Positions 25,513 through 35,423 are shown, numbered from the stretch's first letter. The stretch: 64,000 nucleotides of DNA from JBAXPV01 sp037132075 (GCA_037132075.1 JBAXPV010000013.1:45100-109099), one strand, 5' to 3'. Notes: generated by a model from the sequence alone, not told the origin. Translations and numbers: made by a program.

Positions 25513-25520
25513 GTAAAGAT
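25513..25520 (-). promoter_or_regulatory. -7-like box for folB-metG
   Basis: The minus strand reads TATCTTTA, one mismatch from TAnnTTTG, about 20 bases before the folB start codon. No good -33 box was found. Confidence 0.3.
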
Positions 25521-25546
25521 AGTGATTTCGGGATAATTGTTGAATA

Positions 25547-25610
25547 GGCTGTTAGGCTGAGGGCTGTTGGGCTGAGGGCTTTTGGGCTGAGGACTTTGAG
25601 GCTGAAGGCT
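25547..25610. repeat. 15-bp tandem repeat between gltX and folB
   Basis: Four imperfect 15-base units (25547-25561, 25562-25576, 25577-25591, 25592-25606) share the frame GGCTnTTnGGCTGAG, followed by a partial GGCT. The unit is in frame with the spurious N-terminal extension of folB. The last unit also pairs with a reverse-complement copy 58 bases away. Confidence 0.8.
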
Positions 25611-25680
25611 ATCCTCACGCTTAACGGCTAACGACAAAAGACTAACGACTAACGACCTTCAGCCTAAAAGCCTTCAGCCT
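25599..25680. repeat. Inverted repeat and CTAACGAC direct repeats
   Basis: AGGCTGAAGGCT (25599-25610) is the exact reverse complement of AGCCTTCAGCCT (25669-25680). Between them CTAACGAC occurs three times. The structure sits just past the gltX stop and may act as a terminator-like or mobile intergenic element. Confidence 0.6.
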
Positions 25681-27202
25681 AAATTTTATACTGATCAGGG
25701 TCCATCCGCCTCAAAGTAGCTTCTTTCCCAATCAGATGCATAATGTCAAACATCCCCGGGCCACCGGCTTTCCCGGTAACTACCAGTCTCAGCGGAGAAA
25801 GAACTGCGCCGGTATTAAGCTGGTTTGTTTCTAGGAACTTCTTAAAGATCTCTTCAAGCTGAGAAGGCTCACTAAAATCGGTATCGGTAAACGCTGACCG
25901 GAGATTCGCTACAATCCCGGGGGTTTCTGGTTTCCATCGCTTTTTAATGGTCTCCTGATCAAAAACAATGGGATCTGAAAAGAAATAAGATGTGGCATCC
26001 CACAATTCCGTGAGAAGGGCCACTCTTTCCTTAATCAGGCCGCATACATTTTCAATAAATAAATTGTCATGCTTGAAGCCATGTGCCCGGACTTCCTTTT
26101 CTAAAAATCCGGCGAGGAATGCATTGTCTTTTTCCTTGATATACTGCTGGTTGAACCATTTTCCTTTTTCAAAGTCAAATTTTGCCCCGGCTTTATGAAC
26201 TTTTTCAAGTGAAAACGCCTGTGAAAGCGCATCCAGATCGAAAATTTCCTGTTCAGTGCCCGGGTTCCAGCCTAACATAGCGAGGAAATTCATGAAGGCA
26301 TCAGGTAAAAAACCTGATTCTTTATACCCTGAGTATACTTCCTGAGAAATAGGATCAACCCAACTCATAGGAAACACAGGAAAACCAAGCCTGTCGCCAT
26401 CCCGTTTACTGAGTTTTCCATTGCCTTCGGGTTTAAGCAATAAAGGTAAATGGGCAAACTGCGGACGGCTGTCCTCCCAACCCAGAAATCTATATAATAA
26501 TACATGGAGTGGCGCAGACGGAAGCCACTCTTCACCACGGATAACATGCGTTATTTTCATCAGGTAATCATCGACAACATTCGCGAGATGGTAAGTCGGC
26601 ATTCCATCTGACTTGAACAAAACTTTATCGTCAAGGGTATTGGTTTGCATACTAACATCACCCCGGATCTGGTCATGAAGATGAACCTCCTCATTCGCAG
26701 GGATCTTAATCCTGATCACATAATGATGCCCTTCTTCCAATAAACGGCCAACTTCAGCTTCAGGCAAAGTCAACGAGTTTTTCAGGCTCATCCGCGTGGA
26801 AGAATCATATTGAAAAGCATCTTGACTGATTTTTTTCTGAGCTTCCCTCCTGGCCTCCAGGTCTTCCGGAGTGTCGAAAGCATAATAGGCATGACCATCT
26901 CTGACCAGTTGCTCTGCATAAGGTTTATAAATTTCTTTCCTTTCAGATTGCCTATAGGGTCCAAATTCACCGCCAACATGTACGCCTTCATCGAATCGAA
27001 TTCCACACCACTCTAAGGATTCAATAATATATTGCTCTGCCCCGGGCACAAAACGGGTTTGGTCAGTATCTTCAACACGAAGGATAAAGACTCCTCCGTT
27101 TTTACGTGCAAAACAATAGTTATACAAGGCAGTCCTGACCCCGCCGATGTGAAGCGGCCCTGTAGGACTGGGGGCAAAGCGAACGCGAACGTTATTAGAC
27201 AT
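25679..27202 (-). CDS. gltX: Glutamyl-tRNA synthetase
   Basis: Charges tRNA-Glu with glutamate; 507 residues from the ATG at 27202 (MSNNVRVRFAPSPTG). The open frame extends 15 codons further to 27247, but that part is hydrophobic, lacks family resemblance and runs into the tRNA-Gln terminator, so the inner ATG is preferred. The HIGH motif is PLHIGG and the KMSKS loop is KLSKRDG near residue 270. The C-terminal anticodon-binding cage is complete. Upstream on the same strand lies tRNA-Gln with its own terminator; downstream is the repeat region before folB. Confidence 0.97.
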   Translation of the reverse strand: MSNNVRVRFAPSPTGPLHIGGVRTALYNYCFARKNGGVFILRVEDTDQTRFVPGAEQYIIESLEWCGIRFDEGVHVGGEFGPYRQSERKEIYKPYAEQLVRDGHAYYAFDTPEDLEARREAQKKISQDAFQYDSSTRMSLKNSLTLPEAEVGRLLEEGHHYVIRIKIPANEEVHLHDQIRGDVSMQTNTLDDKVLFKSDGMPTYHLANVVDDYLMKITHVIRGEEWLPSAPLHVLLYRFLGWEDSRPQFAHLPLLLKPEGNGKLSKRDGDRLGFPVFPMSWVDPISQEVYSGYKESGFLPDAFMNFLAMLGWNPGTEQEIFDLDALSQAFSLEKVHKAGAKFDFEKGKWFNQQYIKEKDNAFLAGFLEKEVRAHGFKHDNLFIENVCGLIKERVALLTELWDATSYFFSDPIVFDQETIKKRWKPETPGIVANLRSAFTDTDFSEPSQLEEIFKKFLETNQLNTGAVLSPLRLVVTGKAGGPGMFDIMHLIGKEATLRRMDPDQYKI

Positions 27203-27229
27203 ACAATTGAATATCAAATGGTTAGTAAA

Positions 27230-27265
27230 AATAAAAAAGCCCTGCAAATTTACAAATTTACAGGG
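27230..27265 (-). terminator. Terminator of tRNA-Gln
   Basis: The minus strand forms a stem from CCCTGTAAATTTG and TAAATTTGCAGGG (27240-27265, one G-U pair, almost no loop), followed by CTTTTTTATTTTT. It starts 15 bases beyond the tRNA 3' end and separates it from gltX. Confidence 0.75.
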
Positions 27266-27280
27266 ACTTTGATTTTGTTG

Positions 27281-27353
27281 TTGTCCGACCAGGGCTCGAA
27301 CCTGGACTCTTCTGAACCAAAATCAGACGTGTTGCCAGTTACACCATCGGACA
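27281..27353 (-). tRNA. tRNA-Gln (anticodon TTG)
   Basis: The minus strand gives acceptor TGTCCGA/TCGGACA, anticodon stem TCTGA/TCAGA around loop TTTTGGT, T arm CCAGGTTCGAGCCTGG and discriminator A. The anticodon TTG decodes CAA as glutamine. CCA is not encoded. Confidence 0.95.
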
Positions 27354-27372
27354 AGCTCCAAAATTAGGAGTG

Positions 27373-27400
27373 CAAAGATAGACATTTTTTTAAAAACAAA
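27373..27400 (-). promoter_or_regulatory. Promoter of tRNA-Gln
   Basis: The minus strand has TATCTTTG at 27380-27373, identical to the tRNA-Arg -7 box, with a TTTG at 27400-27397 that is 16 bases upstream, slightly closer than the usual 19. Confidence 0.6.
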
Positions 27401-27429
27401 CACATTTCCGTCATGTTCTTCTATTTTCC

Positions 27430-27437
27430 TACCTTCG
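27430..27437 (+). promoter_or_regulatory. -7-like box before the first GT117 gene
   Basis: TACCTTCG resembles TAnnTTTG with one change, a variant also present before the M49 peptidase operon. It lies 33 bases before the ATG. Confidence 0.3.
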
Positions 27438-27470
27438 CTGATTAAATTAAACCTTAACAAGCGTTTTTGA

Positions 27471-30400
27471 ATGAAAAACTATCAAAGGATCAACAACATC
27501 ACAGGTTGGATCGTTTTCCTCATGGCCTCCACAGTTTTTTTACTCACAGTCGAACCAACTGCTAGTTGGTGGGATTGTGGGGAATATATTTCGACAAGTT
27601 ACAAACTCATGGTGGGACATCCCCCCGGAGCACCGCTCTTCCAGATGATTGGTCGCTTCTTTAGTTTATTTGCTTTTGGGGATACCAGCAAAGTCGCGTT
27701 AATGGTAAATATCTCATCTGCCTTGAGCAGTGGGTTTGCTGTATTATTCCTATTCTGGACAATAACCATGTTTGCCAAAAAAATCATCTTGAAATCTGGT
27801 GAACTTACAGAAAGTAAAACCTGGGCAATCATGGGAAGTGGTGTCGTTGGCGCCATGGCTTTCGCTTTCTCTGATTCATTCTGGTTCTCAGCAGTTGAAG
27901 GTGAGGTTTATGCTATGTCAGCATTCTTTACTGCTATCGTGTTTTGGGCGATGATGAAATGGGAAGCCAACGTTGATGAAAAACATTCATTGCGCTGGAT
28001 CATCCTGATTTTCTTCCTGGTAGGCCTTTCAATCGGGGTTCACCTTTTGAACCTGCTGACTATTCCGGCAATGGCTTTTATTTATTATTTCAAAAAATAC
28101 AAACCAACAAAGAAAGGGATTGCAATTGCCGGAATTCTTGGTGTTGCTGTACTTGCATTTGTTATGAATTTCATCATTCCGCAAATTGTAAATCTTAGCG
28201 GACAATTTGAGATTTTCTTTGTGAATAGCTTTGGTCTTCCTTTTAATACAGGGACCCTCATTTATTTCCTGATCCTGGCAGCTGGTATCATTTTTGGGCT
28301 TTATATTACCCACAAAAAACAAAAAGTATTGGCCAATACGCTTATTCTTGCCTTTACTTTCATTCTCATTGGATATTCATCATTCGCGATGCTGGTAATC
28401 CGGTCCAACTCTAATCCACCTATCGATGAAAATGACCCAGAAAATGCTGTTAGTCTGTTGTCATATCTCAACCGTGAACAATACGGTACCTGGCCTTTAT
28501 TAAAAGGTCAATATTATAATGCCCCCATGGTGGATTATGAAGACGGAAATCCTGTATACGATCGTGATAATAAAAGTGGCAAATATATCATCGTCGATGA
28601 TCGCAAACAAAGTGAACCCGTTTATGATGAGCGGTTTACAACTGTCTTCCCCAGAATGTGGAGTAACCAGAAACAAAGCCATATTACCGCTTATAAAAAT
28701 TGGGGCGGAGAAGGTGGAATTGCTGAATCAATTCGAAAACCTAATGGGGAAACGGCTACTGAATACCGCCCAACGATGGGCCAGAACCTGACCTTTTTCT
28801 TTAAATACCAGGTCGGTCACATGTTCTTTAGGTATATTATGTGGAATTTCGTTGGAAGACAAAACGATATTGAAGGCTATGGCGGCATTGAAAACGGGAA
28901 CTGGATCAGCGGGATTCCTTTCATCGATGATGCTCGGCTTGGTGCTCAGGAAAAACTTCCCAGCAGTATGGAGAATGCTGCCCGGAATAAATTCTTTTTC
29001 CTCCCACTGATACTAGGATTGATTGGACTATTTTATCATATCAACCGTCATTCACATGACAGCCTTATCATTGGCTTGCTTTTCTTTATGACAGGTCTGG
29101 CCATTATCATCTATCTGAATCAAACGCCTTACCAGCCGCGTGAAAGAGACTATTCGTATGCGGGCTCCACCTATGCCTTTGCCATGTGGATCGGCCTGGG
29201 TGTGCTCGCACTTTGGGAATGGCTTAGTAAATACATGAAAAAAATTGACCCTAAATATGTTGCTGCCTTAGTCTCCATAGTCTGTCTCTTACTGGTACCC
29301 GGCATTATGGGCCAACAAGGTTGGGATGATCATGATCGTTCGGGAAAAACGGCTTGCCGCGATTTTGCAGAAAACTATCTGAATTCATGCGCCCCGAATG
29401 CTGTATTGATTACCAATGGCGATAATGACACTTTCCCTTTATGGTATGCTCAGGAAGTTGAAGGTGTCAGAACTGACGTTCGCGTAGTTAACTTTATGCT
29501 GGCTTCCGGGGATTGGTATATTAAACAACTTTTCAGAAAAGCTTATAACTCCGACCCTTTGCCTTTTACTATCCCCGTTGAGAAATACAACAAAGGCACC
29601 AATGAATATATACCTTTCTACGACCGTGGAATCCAGGATACCATTGAGCTGAAGAAAGTGATTGATTTTGTCAACAGCGACAGCGAAGATGCCAAAGTTT
29701 CGCTACAAAACGGAAAAAGGATCCCTTTCATTCCCACAAAGCAATTTAAGATCACTGTTGATGTCGCCGCAGTTATTAAAAGCGGTCTGATTCCAGCTGA
29801 GCTAACTACGAAAGTTCAGTCGGAAATTATTTGGACGATGAAGAAAAACTACCTTCTTAAAAACGACCTGATGTTACTTGACTTTATCGCTACCAGTAAT
29901 TTTAAACGTCCCTTGTATTTTGCCAATCCTTCTTCTGTTGATGACTTCCTCGACATCGACAAATATTGTCACCTTGAAGGAATTGTATTCAAATTTATGC
30001 CTGTCCTGGTTGATGATTACATGCAAGGAATGGGCGGAATTACTTATGACAAAAATTGTTATGACCTCCTGATGAACAAAGCAAAATGGGGCAATCTTGC
30101 CTCTCCACATGTCACTGTTGACCGTGAGACTAATCGTAACAGCAATATCCCTAAAAACAATTTCCTTCGTCTGGCGCAGCGGCTTACCGAAGAAAATAAA
30201 ATGGATTCTGCCATTAAAGTATTGGATCGTTGTCAGGAAGTTTTCCCTAACAATAAAATCACATACGATTATTATATGATTCAGTTTGTTGACATATATT
30301 ACAAAGCCAAGGCAATGGATAAAGGAAACAAGATGGCTGAGACTCTCGCAAATATTTACGAAGAGAATTTGACCTACTACACTTCCTTAAAACCTGAATT

Positions 30401-30545
30401 CTCCAAGTCATACGATACTGAAAAACAACAAGCTGTAGCAGTACTTCAACGTTTAAAACAAGTCGCTGACCAGAATAAACAAACACAACTCAGCAATAAA
30501 ATAGGCAGCTATTTTGCAAGTAATCCATCTTTATTAGGTAATTAA
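27471..30545 (+). CDS. DUF2723 / GT117 family membrane glycosyltransferase, copy 1
   Basis: A 1024-residue polytopic membrane protein of the DUF2723 family, now grouped as GT117 with the eukaryotic protein O-mannosyltransferase TMEM260. The N-terminal signature EPTASWWDCGEYI near residue 30, with an acidic pair in the first extracytoplasmic loop, is where polyprenol-sugar-dependent GT-C enzymes keep catalytic residues. About ten spans fill residues 8-330 and 500-620; the rest is periplasmic, with a helical TPR-like C-terminal region (about 890-1010). Bacteroidota proteins of this group are expected to act in O-glycosylation of exported proteins. It is followed after 14 bases by a close paralogue. 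Specific sugar and acceptor are unknown. Confidence 0.88.
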   Translation: MKNYQRINNITGWIVFLMASTVFLLTVEPTASWWDCGEYISTSYKLMVGHPPGAPLFQMIGRFFSLFAFGDTSKVALMVNISSALSSGFAVLFLFWTITMFAKKIILKSGELTESKTWAIMGSGVVGAMAFAFSDSFWFSAVEGEVYAMSAFFTAIVFWAMMKWEANVDEKHSLRWIILIFFLVGLSIGVHLLNLLTIPAMAFIYYFKKYKPTKKGIAIAGILGVAVLAFVMNFIIPQIVNLSGQFEIFFVNSFGLPFNTGTLIYFLILAAGIIFGLYITHKKQKVLANTLILAFTFILIGYSSFAMLVIRSNSNPPIDENDPENAVSLLSYLNREQYGTWPLLKGQYYNAPMVDYEDGNPVYDRDNKSGKYIIVDDRKQSEPVYDERFTTVFPRMWSNQKQSHITAYKNWGGEGGIAESIRKPNGETATEYRPTMGQNLTFFFKYQVGHMFFRYIMWNFVGRQNDIEGYGGIENGNWISGIPFIDDARLGAQEKLPSSMENAARNKFFFLPLILGLIGLFYHINRHSHDSLIIGLLFFMTGLAIIIYLNQTPYQPRERDYSYAGSTYAFAMWIGLGVLALWEWLSKYMKKIDPKYVAALVSIVCLLLVPGIMGQQGWDDHDRSGKTACRDFAENYLNSCAPNAVLITNGDNDTFPLWYAQEVEGVRTDVRVVNFMLASGDWYIKQLFRKAYNSDPLPFTIPVEKYNKGTNEYIPFYDRGIQDTIELKKVIDFVNSDSEDAKVSLQNGKRIPFIPTKQFKITVDVAAVIKSGLIPAELTTKVQSEIIWTMKKNYLLKNDLMLLDFIATSNFKRPLYFANPSSVDDFLDIDKYCHLEGIVFKFMPVLVDDYMQGMGGITYDKNCYDLLMNKAKWGNLASPHVTVDRETNRNSNIPKNNFLRLAQRLTEENKMDSAIKVLDRCQEVFPNNKITYDYYMIQFVDIYYKAKAMDKGNKMAETLANIYEENLTYYTSLKPEFSKSYDTEKQQAVAVLQRLKQVADQNKQTQLSNKIGSYFASNPSLLGN

Positions 30546-30559
30546 AGCTATTCCCCTGA

Positions 30560-33500
30560 ATGCAAAATCTAAATAAGACCTATAATAGGGTCAACAACAT
30601 TCTTGGTTGGTTCTTTGGGATTTTTGCAAGTGTGATTTACATCATCACTTCCGAACCTACCGTAAGCTTCTGGGATTGTGGAGAATATATCTCTACAGCC
30701 TATAAACTGCTTGTCGGCCATCCCCCTGGAGCTCCCCTATTCCAGATTATTGGTAGATTTTTTAGTCTCTTTGCCATGGGTGATGTGACGAAAGTCGCAC
30801 GGATGGTGAACTCAATGACAGCGGTTGCCAGTGGATTTACAATTATGTTTTTGTTTTGGTCAATCACCATGCTCGCTAAAAAATTGGTATTGGCCCGTGG
30901 AGAAATGAGTGTTGGGAAAAGCTGGGCAATTTTCGGGAGTGGTTTTGTTGGCGCTATGGCTTATACTTTTACTGATTCCTTTTGGTTTTCTGCCGTAGAA
31001 GGTGAAGTCTATGGGATGTCTTCCTTTTTTACAGCAATCGTCTTCTGGGCTATCCTGAAATGGGATGAAGATGCCGATAATGAAAGATCATGGCGCTGGT
31101 TATTGTTGATTTCTTATATGATTGGCCTGTCAGTGGGTGTTCACTTGCTGAACCTTCTGACGATACCTGCTATGGTCTTCGTATTTTATTTCAAGAAATA
31201 CAAGACTATTAGCTGGAAAGGCATGCTGATTGCCGGCCTGGTTTCCATTGTTTTGCTTGCGTTTGTGATGAATGGCGTCATACCTTGGATTGTAAAGTTG
31301 GCCGGTTATTCTGAGTTATTCTTCATTAATGTTTTAGGCCTACCCTTTAATTTTGGAACCATAATCTATTTTATGCTTCTGATTGGGGGCATACTCTATG
31401 GCTTATATTTTTCCAAAAAGAAAGGCAAAGTCATGCTGAATACCATCATCCTTGCTTTTACTTTTCTTTTAATTGGATATTCGTCCTTTGTGATGTTGGT
31501 GATTCGAAGCAATGCAGACCCTACAATCGATGAAAACAATCCTGACAATGCCATCAATCTGCTGGCATATCTGCAGCGTGAACAATATGGAGACTGGCCA
31601 ATTGGATACGGACAATATTATAATGCACCCGTTGTTGGAAGAGCTGATGGAAACCCTGTCTACGCTAAAGATGTGAAAACCGGGAAATATGAAATCATTG
31701 ATGCGCAGAAAGGGGTCAAACCTGAGTACGACAGTCGCTTTATGACCATTTTCCCAAGGATGTGGAGCAATTCTCAAGCAGAACATGAACAAGCTTACAA
31801 GAACTGGACAAATTTGACAGGAACACCAATCGAAACGCAAGGCCAGGACGGCCAGCCTAAAACGATCAACAAACCTAGTTTTGGTGAAAACCTGACTTTC
31901 TTTTTCAACTATCAGCTGAATTTCATGTACTGGCGATATTTCATGTGGAACTTCGTCGGCAAACAGGACGACAACCAAGGCATGGGCCGTACAGAAAACA
32001 AATCAGGAGATTTGCTTCATGGGAACTGGATCAGTGGCTTTAATTCCCTCGACGCAGGTAGATTAGGCCCACAGGATAGAATCCCCGAATCTCTGAAAAA
32101 CAAAGGACGAAATAAATTTTATTTTCTTCCTCTGCTGTTGGGCCTGATTGGCTTGATTTATCATGGAAAATATCATTATAAAGACACTATCGTGGTTGGT
32201 TTCTTGTTCTTTATGACCGGATTCGCCATCGTTCTGTATCTGAACCAATATGCCCCTCAACCCAGGGAAAGAGACTATTCCTATGCGGCCTCGTTTTATG
32301 CTTTTGCCATCTGGATAGGCCTTGGCGTGCTTGCCCTGGTGAGCTTCCTTGAAAAGTATTTGAAAAAAGTCGACTTAAGAATCACATCCGTCCTTGTAAC
32401 TCTCTTGTGTACTATTGCCGTTCCAGGTGTTTTGGCAAAAGATGGCTGGGATGATCATGATCGATCAGGTCGGTATACGGTACTGGATATTGCTAATAAC
32501 TACCTGAATTCTTGCGCTAAAAATGCGATTCTGTTTACCAACGGTGACAACGACACCTTTCCTGTTTGGTATGCACAAGAAGTGGAAGGAACCCGAACAG
32601 ATGTCAGAGTCTGTAACCTTAGCCTTTTACAGACAGATTGGTATATTGATCAAATGAAACGCAAAGCCTACTTGTCTGATCCTGTTCCTTTCTCATTGCC
32701 CAGGGAAAAATACCGCCAGGGATCACTTGATTTGGTCTATTTTATTGAAAACCCTGACGTTGTAGACACCAGTAGATATTATAACCTGGAAGACCTCATT
32801 AAATTCGTGGCCAGCGACAACCCAAATACTAAATTTCAGAGTCAGATTGGATTACTGGACTATTTCCCAACCAAGAAGTTCAAGATCCCTGTTGACAAGG
32901 AAAAGGTTATCGCAAATGGAACGGTAGCCCCTGAATTAGCTGACCAGGTTGCTCCAGCCATTGAATGGAAATTGAACAGGGAAGGCATCCAGAAAAACCA
33001 ATTGATGGTACTAGATCTGCTGGCTCATTTCAAATGGGATCGTCCAATCTATTTTGCCATGACTATCGGGGATGAGAACTATCTCGATCTTAAGGACTAT
33101 TTCCAGCAGGAAGGTCTCGCCTACCGTCTGGTTCCTATCCGAACAAACAGCCTTGAGGGAGATGGCCGTATTAACACCCGGATCATGTATGACAATCTCA
33201 TGAATAAGTTTAAGCTTAATATGCAAGATCCCAATGTGTACTTTAATGAAGATCACCTCCGGATGACCGTTAGCTTGCGTAATATTTACGGTCGCCTGGC
33301 GAATGCATTGATCACTGAAGGGAAAAATGACTCCGCTCTTGCGGTTTGTGACAGATGTATTCAATTAATGCCCGATAAAATCGTTCCTTATAATTACTTT
33401 ACGCTTGGTGTGGTTGAAGCTTATTTCAGGGCAGGAGCCAAAGATAAAGCCATTGGTATTCTCAAACGTACCTTAGCGTTAAACAAGCAGGATCTTAGCT

Positions 33501-33691
33501 ATTACTTCTCTTTCCCTGCGGACAAAACACAGAGCCTTGATCAGCAAAAACAAATGGCCCTGGCTATTGTACAGCGAATTGGACAATTAATCGAACGCTT
33601 CCCCGACCCGGACGTTCAAAAAGAATCTAAAGCGATTTTTGATAAGTATTACAGCCTTTATACCGGGGAATCCGGCAATAACCGGCAGTAA
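30560..33691 (+). CDS. DUF2723 / GT117 family membrane glycosyltransferase, copy 2
   Basis: A 1043-residue paralogue of the preceding gene, alignable from end to end: shared EPTVSFWDCGEYIST, VGHPPGAPLFQ, WFSAVEGEVYGMSSF and the later DGWDDHDRSGR. Differences concentrate in the middle loop (about 400-450) and in the C-terminal helical region. Both copies keep the N-terminal acidic loop, so both are probably active, perhaps with different acceptors or as a heteromer. It lies 14 bases after copy 1 and 35 bases before an Ig-like lipoprotein gene, forming a likely three-gene unit. Duplicated DUF2723 genes are common in Bacteroidota. Confidence 0.88.
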   Translation: MQNLNKTYNRVNNILGWFFGIFASVIYIITSEPTVSFWDCGEYISTAYKLLVGHPPGAPLFQIIGRFFSLFAMGDVTKVARMVNSMTAVASGFTIMFLFWSITMLAKKLVLARGEMSVGKSWAIFGSGFVGAMAYTFTDSFWFSAVEGEVYGMSSFFTAIVFWAILKWDEDADNERSWRWLLLISYMIGLSVGVHLLNLLTIPAMVFVFYFKKYKTISWKGMLIAGLVSIVLLAFVMNGVIPWIVKLAGYSELFFINVLGLPFNFGTIIYFMLLIGGILYGLYFSKKKGKVMLNTIILAFTFLLIGYSSFVMLVIRSNADPTIDENNPDNAINLLAYLQREQYGDWPIGYGQYYNAPVVGRADGNPVYAKDVKTGKYEIIDAQKGVKPEYDSRFMTIFPRMWSNSQAEHEQAYKNWTNLTGTPIETQGQDGQPKTINKPSFGENLTFFFNYQLNFMYWRYFMWNFVGKQDDNQGMGRTENKSGDLLHGNWISGFNSLDAGRLGPQDRIPESLKNKGRNKFYFLPLLLGLIGLIYHGKYHYKDTIVVGFLFFMTGFAIVLYLNQYAPQPRERDYSYAASFYAFAIWIGLGVLALVSFLEKYLKKVDLRITSVLVTLLCTIAVPGVLAKDGWDDHDRSGRYTVLDIANNYLNSCAKNAILFTNGDNDTFPVWYAQEVEGTRTDVRVCNLSLLQTDWYIDQMKRKAYLSDPVPFSLPREKYRQGSLDLVYFIENPDVVDTSRYYNLEDLIKFVASDNPNTKFQSQIGLLDYFPTKKFKIPVDKEKVIANGTVAPELADQVAPAIEWKLNREGIQKNQLMVLDLLAHFKWDRPIYFAMTIGDENYLDLKDYFQQEGLAYRLVPIRTNSLEGDGRINTRIMYDNLMNKFKLNMQDPNVYFNEDHLRMTVSLRNIYGRLANALITEGKNDSALAVCDRCIQLMPDKIVPYNYFTLGVVEAYFRAGAKDKAIGILKRTLALNKQDLSYYFSFPADKTQSLDQQKQMALAIVQRIGQLIERFPDPDVQKESKAIFDKYYSLYTGESGNNRQ

Positions 33692-33726
33692 TTGCTGATC
33701 TTGCTTTCTTATAATATAAGCAACCT

Positions 33727-35421
33727 TTGACCAGAAAGCATTTGATACGTAACATCATTTGGGTTATGACCCTGAGTCTTTTTCTCGGGTCCTGTGCGAA
33801 TATAGTTTCCCCAACAGGAGGCGAAAAAGATATAATCCCTCCTAAAATACTTAAAACTATTCCCGGTAATTACACTACCAATTTTAAAGGGGACGGGTTT
33901 CGTCTTTATTTCGATGAATTTTCCCAGGTTAAAGATGAAAGTAAGAATCTAATCATCTCACCCGCTTTTAAAATTCGCCCCGAACTTAAGTTAAAGGGAA
34001 AGTCTCTGATTGTGAGTTTTAAAGACACCCTACATAAAAATACTACTTATAATTTCAACTTTGGTAATGCAATCCAGGATATTACCGAAGCCAATCCCCT
34101 GTCCAATTACCAGTTTATTTTTTCCACAGGAAATGCACTTGACTCTATGGAGATCCAGGGAAAAGTCTCTGATGCTTTGACTCTCTCCCCGGTGAAAGAT
34201 GCCTTCGTCATGCTATACGACAGATTTGAGGATTCAATTCCATACAAAGAAAGTCCCTTATACCTTGCCAAAACTGCTGAAGACGGGACTTACCATTTAC
34301 ACTTCCTTGGACATGGACCTTATAAGATTATTGCCTTGCTGGATAAGAACTCAAACTATATGTTTGACGGCGCTGAGGAAAATATTGCATTCTCTACTGA
34401 CTCAATCATCCCTGAAGGTATCACAGCCATTTTAAAATCATCCAATGGGATGGATAGTATTGCAACAATAAAAGAAGGTGTAAACATCGACCTCTTATGT
34501 TTTAAAGATGAACCCGATTCTGTGCAAAGAGTCTCCCGGCCCTCACTGATAAAACCTTATCAATTACTGGTTACTTTCCGATTCCCGGTTAAAAACCCTG
34601 ATATTCATCCACTTAATGACAGCTCACGACTTACAAATGACTGGGCACTGCAAGAATGGAATAAAAAGAGTGACAGTCTCATCCTATGGCTGAATCCTAC
34701 TGGAAATCCTGATTCCTTAAACCTTTTCGTTTCAGACAGGAAGCTCCTAAATGACACAATAAAACTAAACTTGCAAAATCTATCGAAGTCGAACAGGCTT
34801 AAAAAATCGTCTTCTGTTGAAGAAAAAGCAGCAATAACTTCAAATGCTTCAACGCAATTTGGCCTGAAACAGGATTTCATGGTTAATATCGCCTATCCTG
34901 TGAAAACTTATAATTTTTCGAAAGCAATATTGATGCAAGGAAAAGATACGATCCCCAATAATCTGTATTTTCCAGATAGCATTAAACGCCAGCTTCATCT
35001 TAAGCATGACTTTAAAGAAAATACAGATTATACCCTTTACGTTCCCGCTAATAGTTTTACCAATATCATTGGTCAGAAAAACGACACCTTACGTTTCTCA
35101 TGGAGAACCCGATCCTTAAAAGAGTATGGAGATTTGAAAGTTGAATTGACGCTGAAGGAAAAAGGCCATTATATTGTTCAATTGTTGAACATCAAAGACA
35201 TCGTAGTAAAGGAGCTTTTTGTAGAAGGAAATGGCATGATTAACTTTGACTTACTCGAACCCGGCAAATACCGATTGAAGCTTATATGGGATAAAAATAA
35301 TAATGGCCAGTGGGACACTGGCCATTACCTTAAGAAAAATCAACCGGAAAAGATTTCCTTTTTCTCCCAAACTATTGAAGTCAGAGGAAACTGGCAACTG
35401 GAAGAAACCTGGGAACTGTAA
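33727..35421 (+). CDS. Ig-like (Big_5) domain lipoprotein
   Basis: A 564-residue exported lipoprotein. I accept the TTG at 33727 as start because it gives a proper signal sequence (MTRKHLIRNIIWVMTLSLFL) ending in the lipobox LGSC, with the acylated cysteine near residue 23; the next ATG (33766) would leave a signal of only nine residues. A Big_5 Ig-like domain follows (IPPKILKTIPGN, TTYNFNFGNAI, about 35-135), then a carboxypeptidase-like beta fold, and a conserved tail with DKNNNGQWDTG and ENW-type ending. Proteins of this kind are widespread in Bacteroidota and lack an assigned role. Its position after the GT117 pair makes it a possible glycosylation target or helper, which is inference. 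Confidence 0.88.
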   Translation: MTRKHLIRNIIWVMTLSLFLGSCANIVSPTGGEKDIIPPKILKTIPGNYTTNFKGDGFRLYFDEFSQVKDESKNLIISPAFKIRPELKLKGKSLIVSFKDTLHKNTTYNFNFGNAIQDITEANPLSNYQFIFSTGNALDSMEIQGKVSDALTLSPVKDAFVMLYDRFEDSIPYKESPLYLAKTAEDGTYHLHFLGHGPYKIIALLDKNSNYMFDGAEENIAFSTDSIIPEGITAILKSSNGMDSIATIKEGVNIDLLCFKDEPDSVQRVSRPSLIKPYQLLVTFRFPVKNPDIHPLNDSSRLTNDWALQEWNKKSDSLILWLNPTGNPDSLNLFVSDRKLLNDTIKLNLQNLSKSNRLKKSSSVEEKAAITSNASTQFGLKQDFMVNIAYPVKTYNFSKAILMQGKDTIPNNLYFPDSIKRQLHLKHDFKENTDYTLYVPANSFTNIIGQKNDTLRFSWRTRSLKEYGDLKVELTLKEKGHYIVQLLNIKDIVVKELFVEGNGMINFDLLEPGKYRLKLIWDKNNNGQWDTGHYLKKNQPEKISFFSQTIEVRGNWQLEETWEL

Positions 35422-35423
35422 GA

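Noticed and set aside
25493..25618. N-terminal extension of folB
   Set aside because: It translates the 15-bp tandem repeat, has a low-complexity composition, and the inner ATG at 25492 gives the normal family length.
25547..25680. CRISPR-like array
   Set aside because: Units are contiguous 15-mers without spacers, and no cas gene is present.
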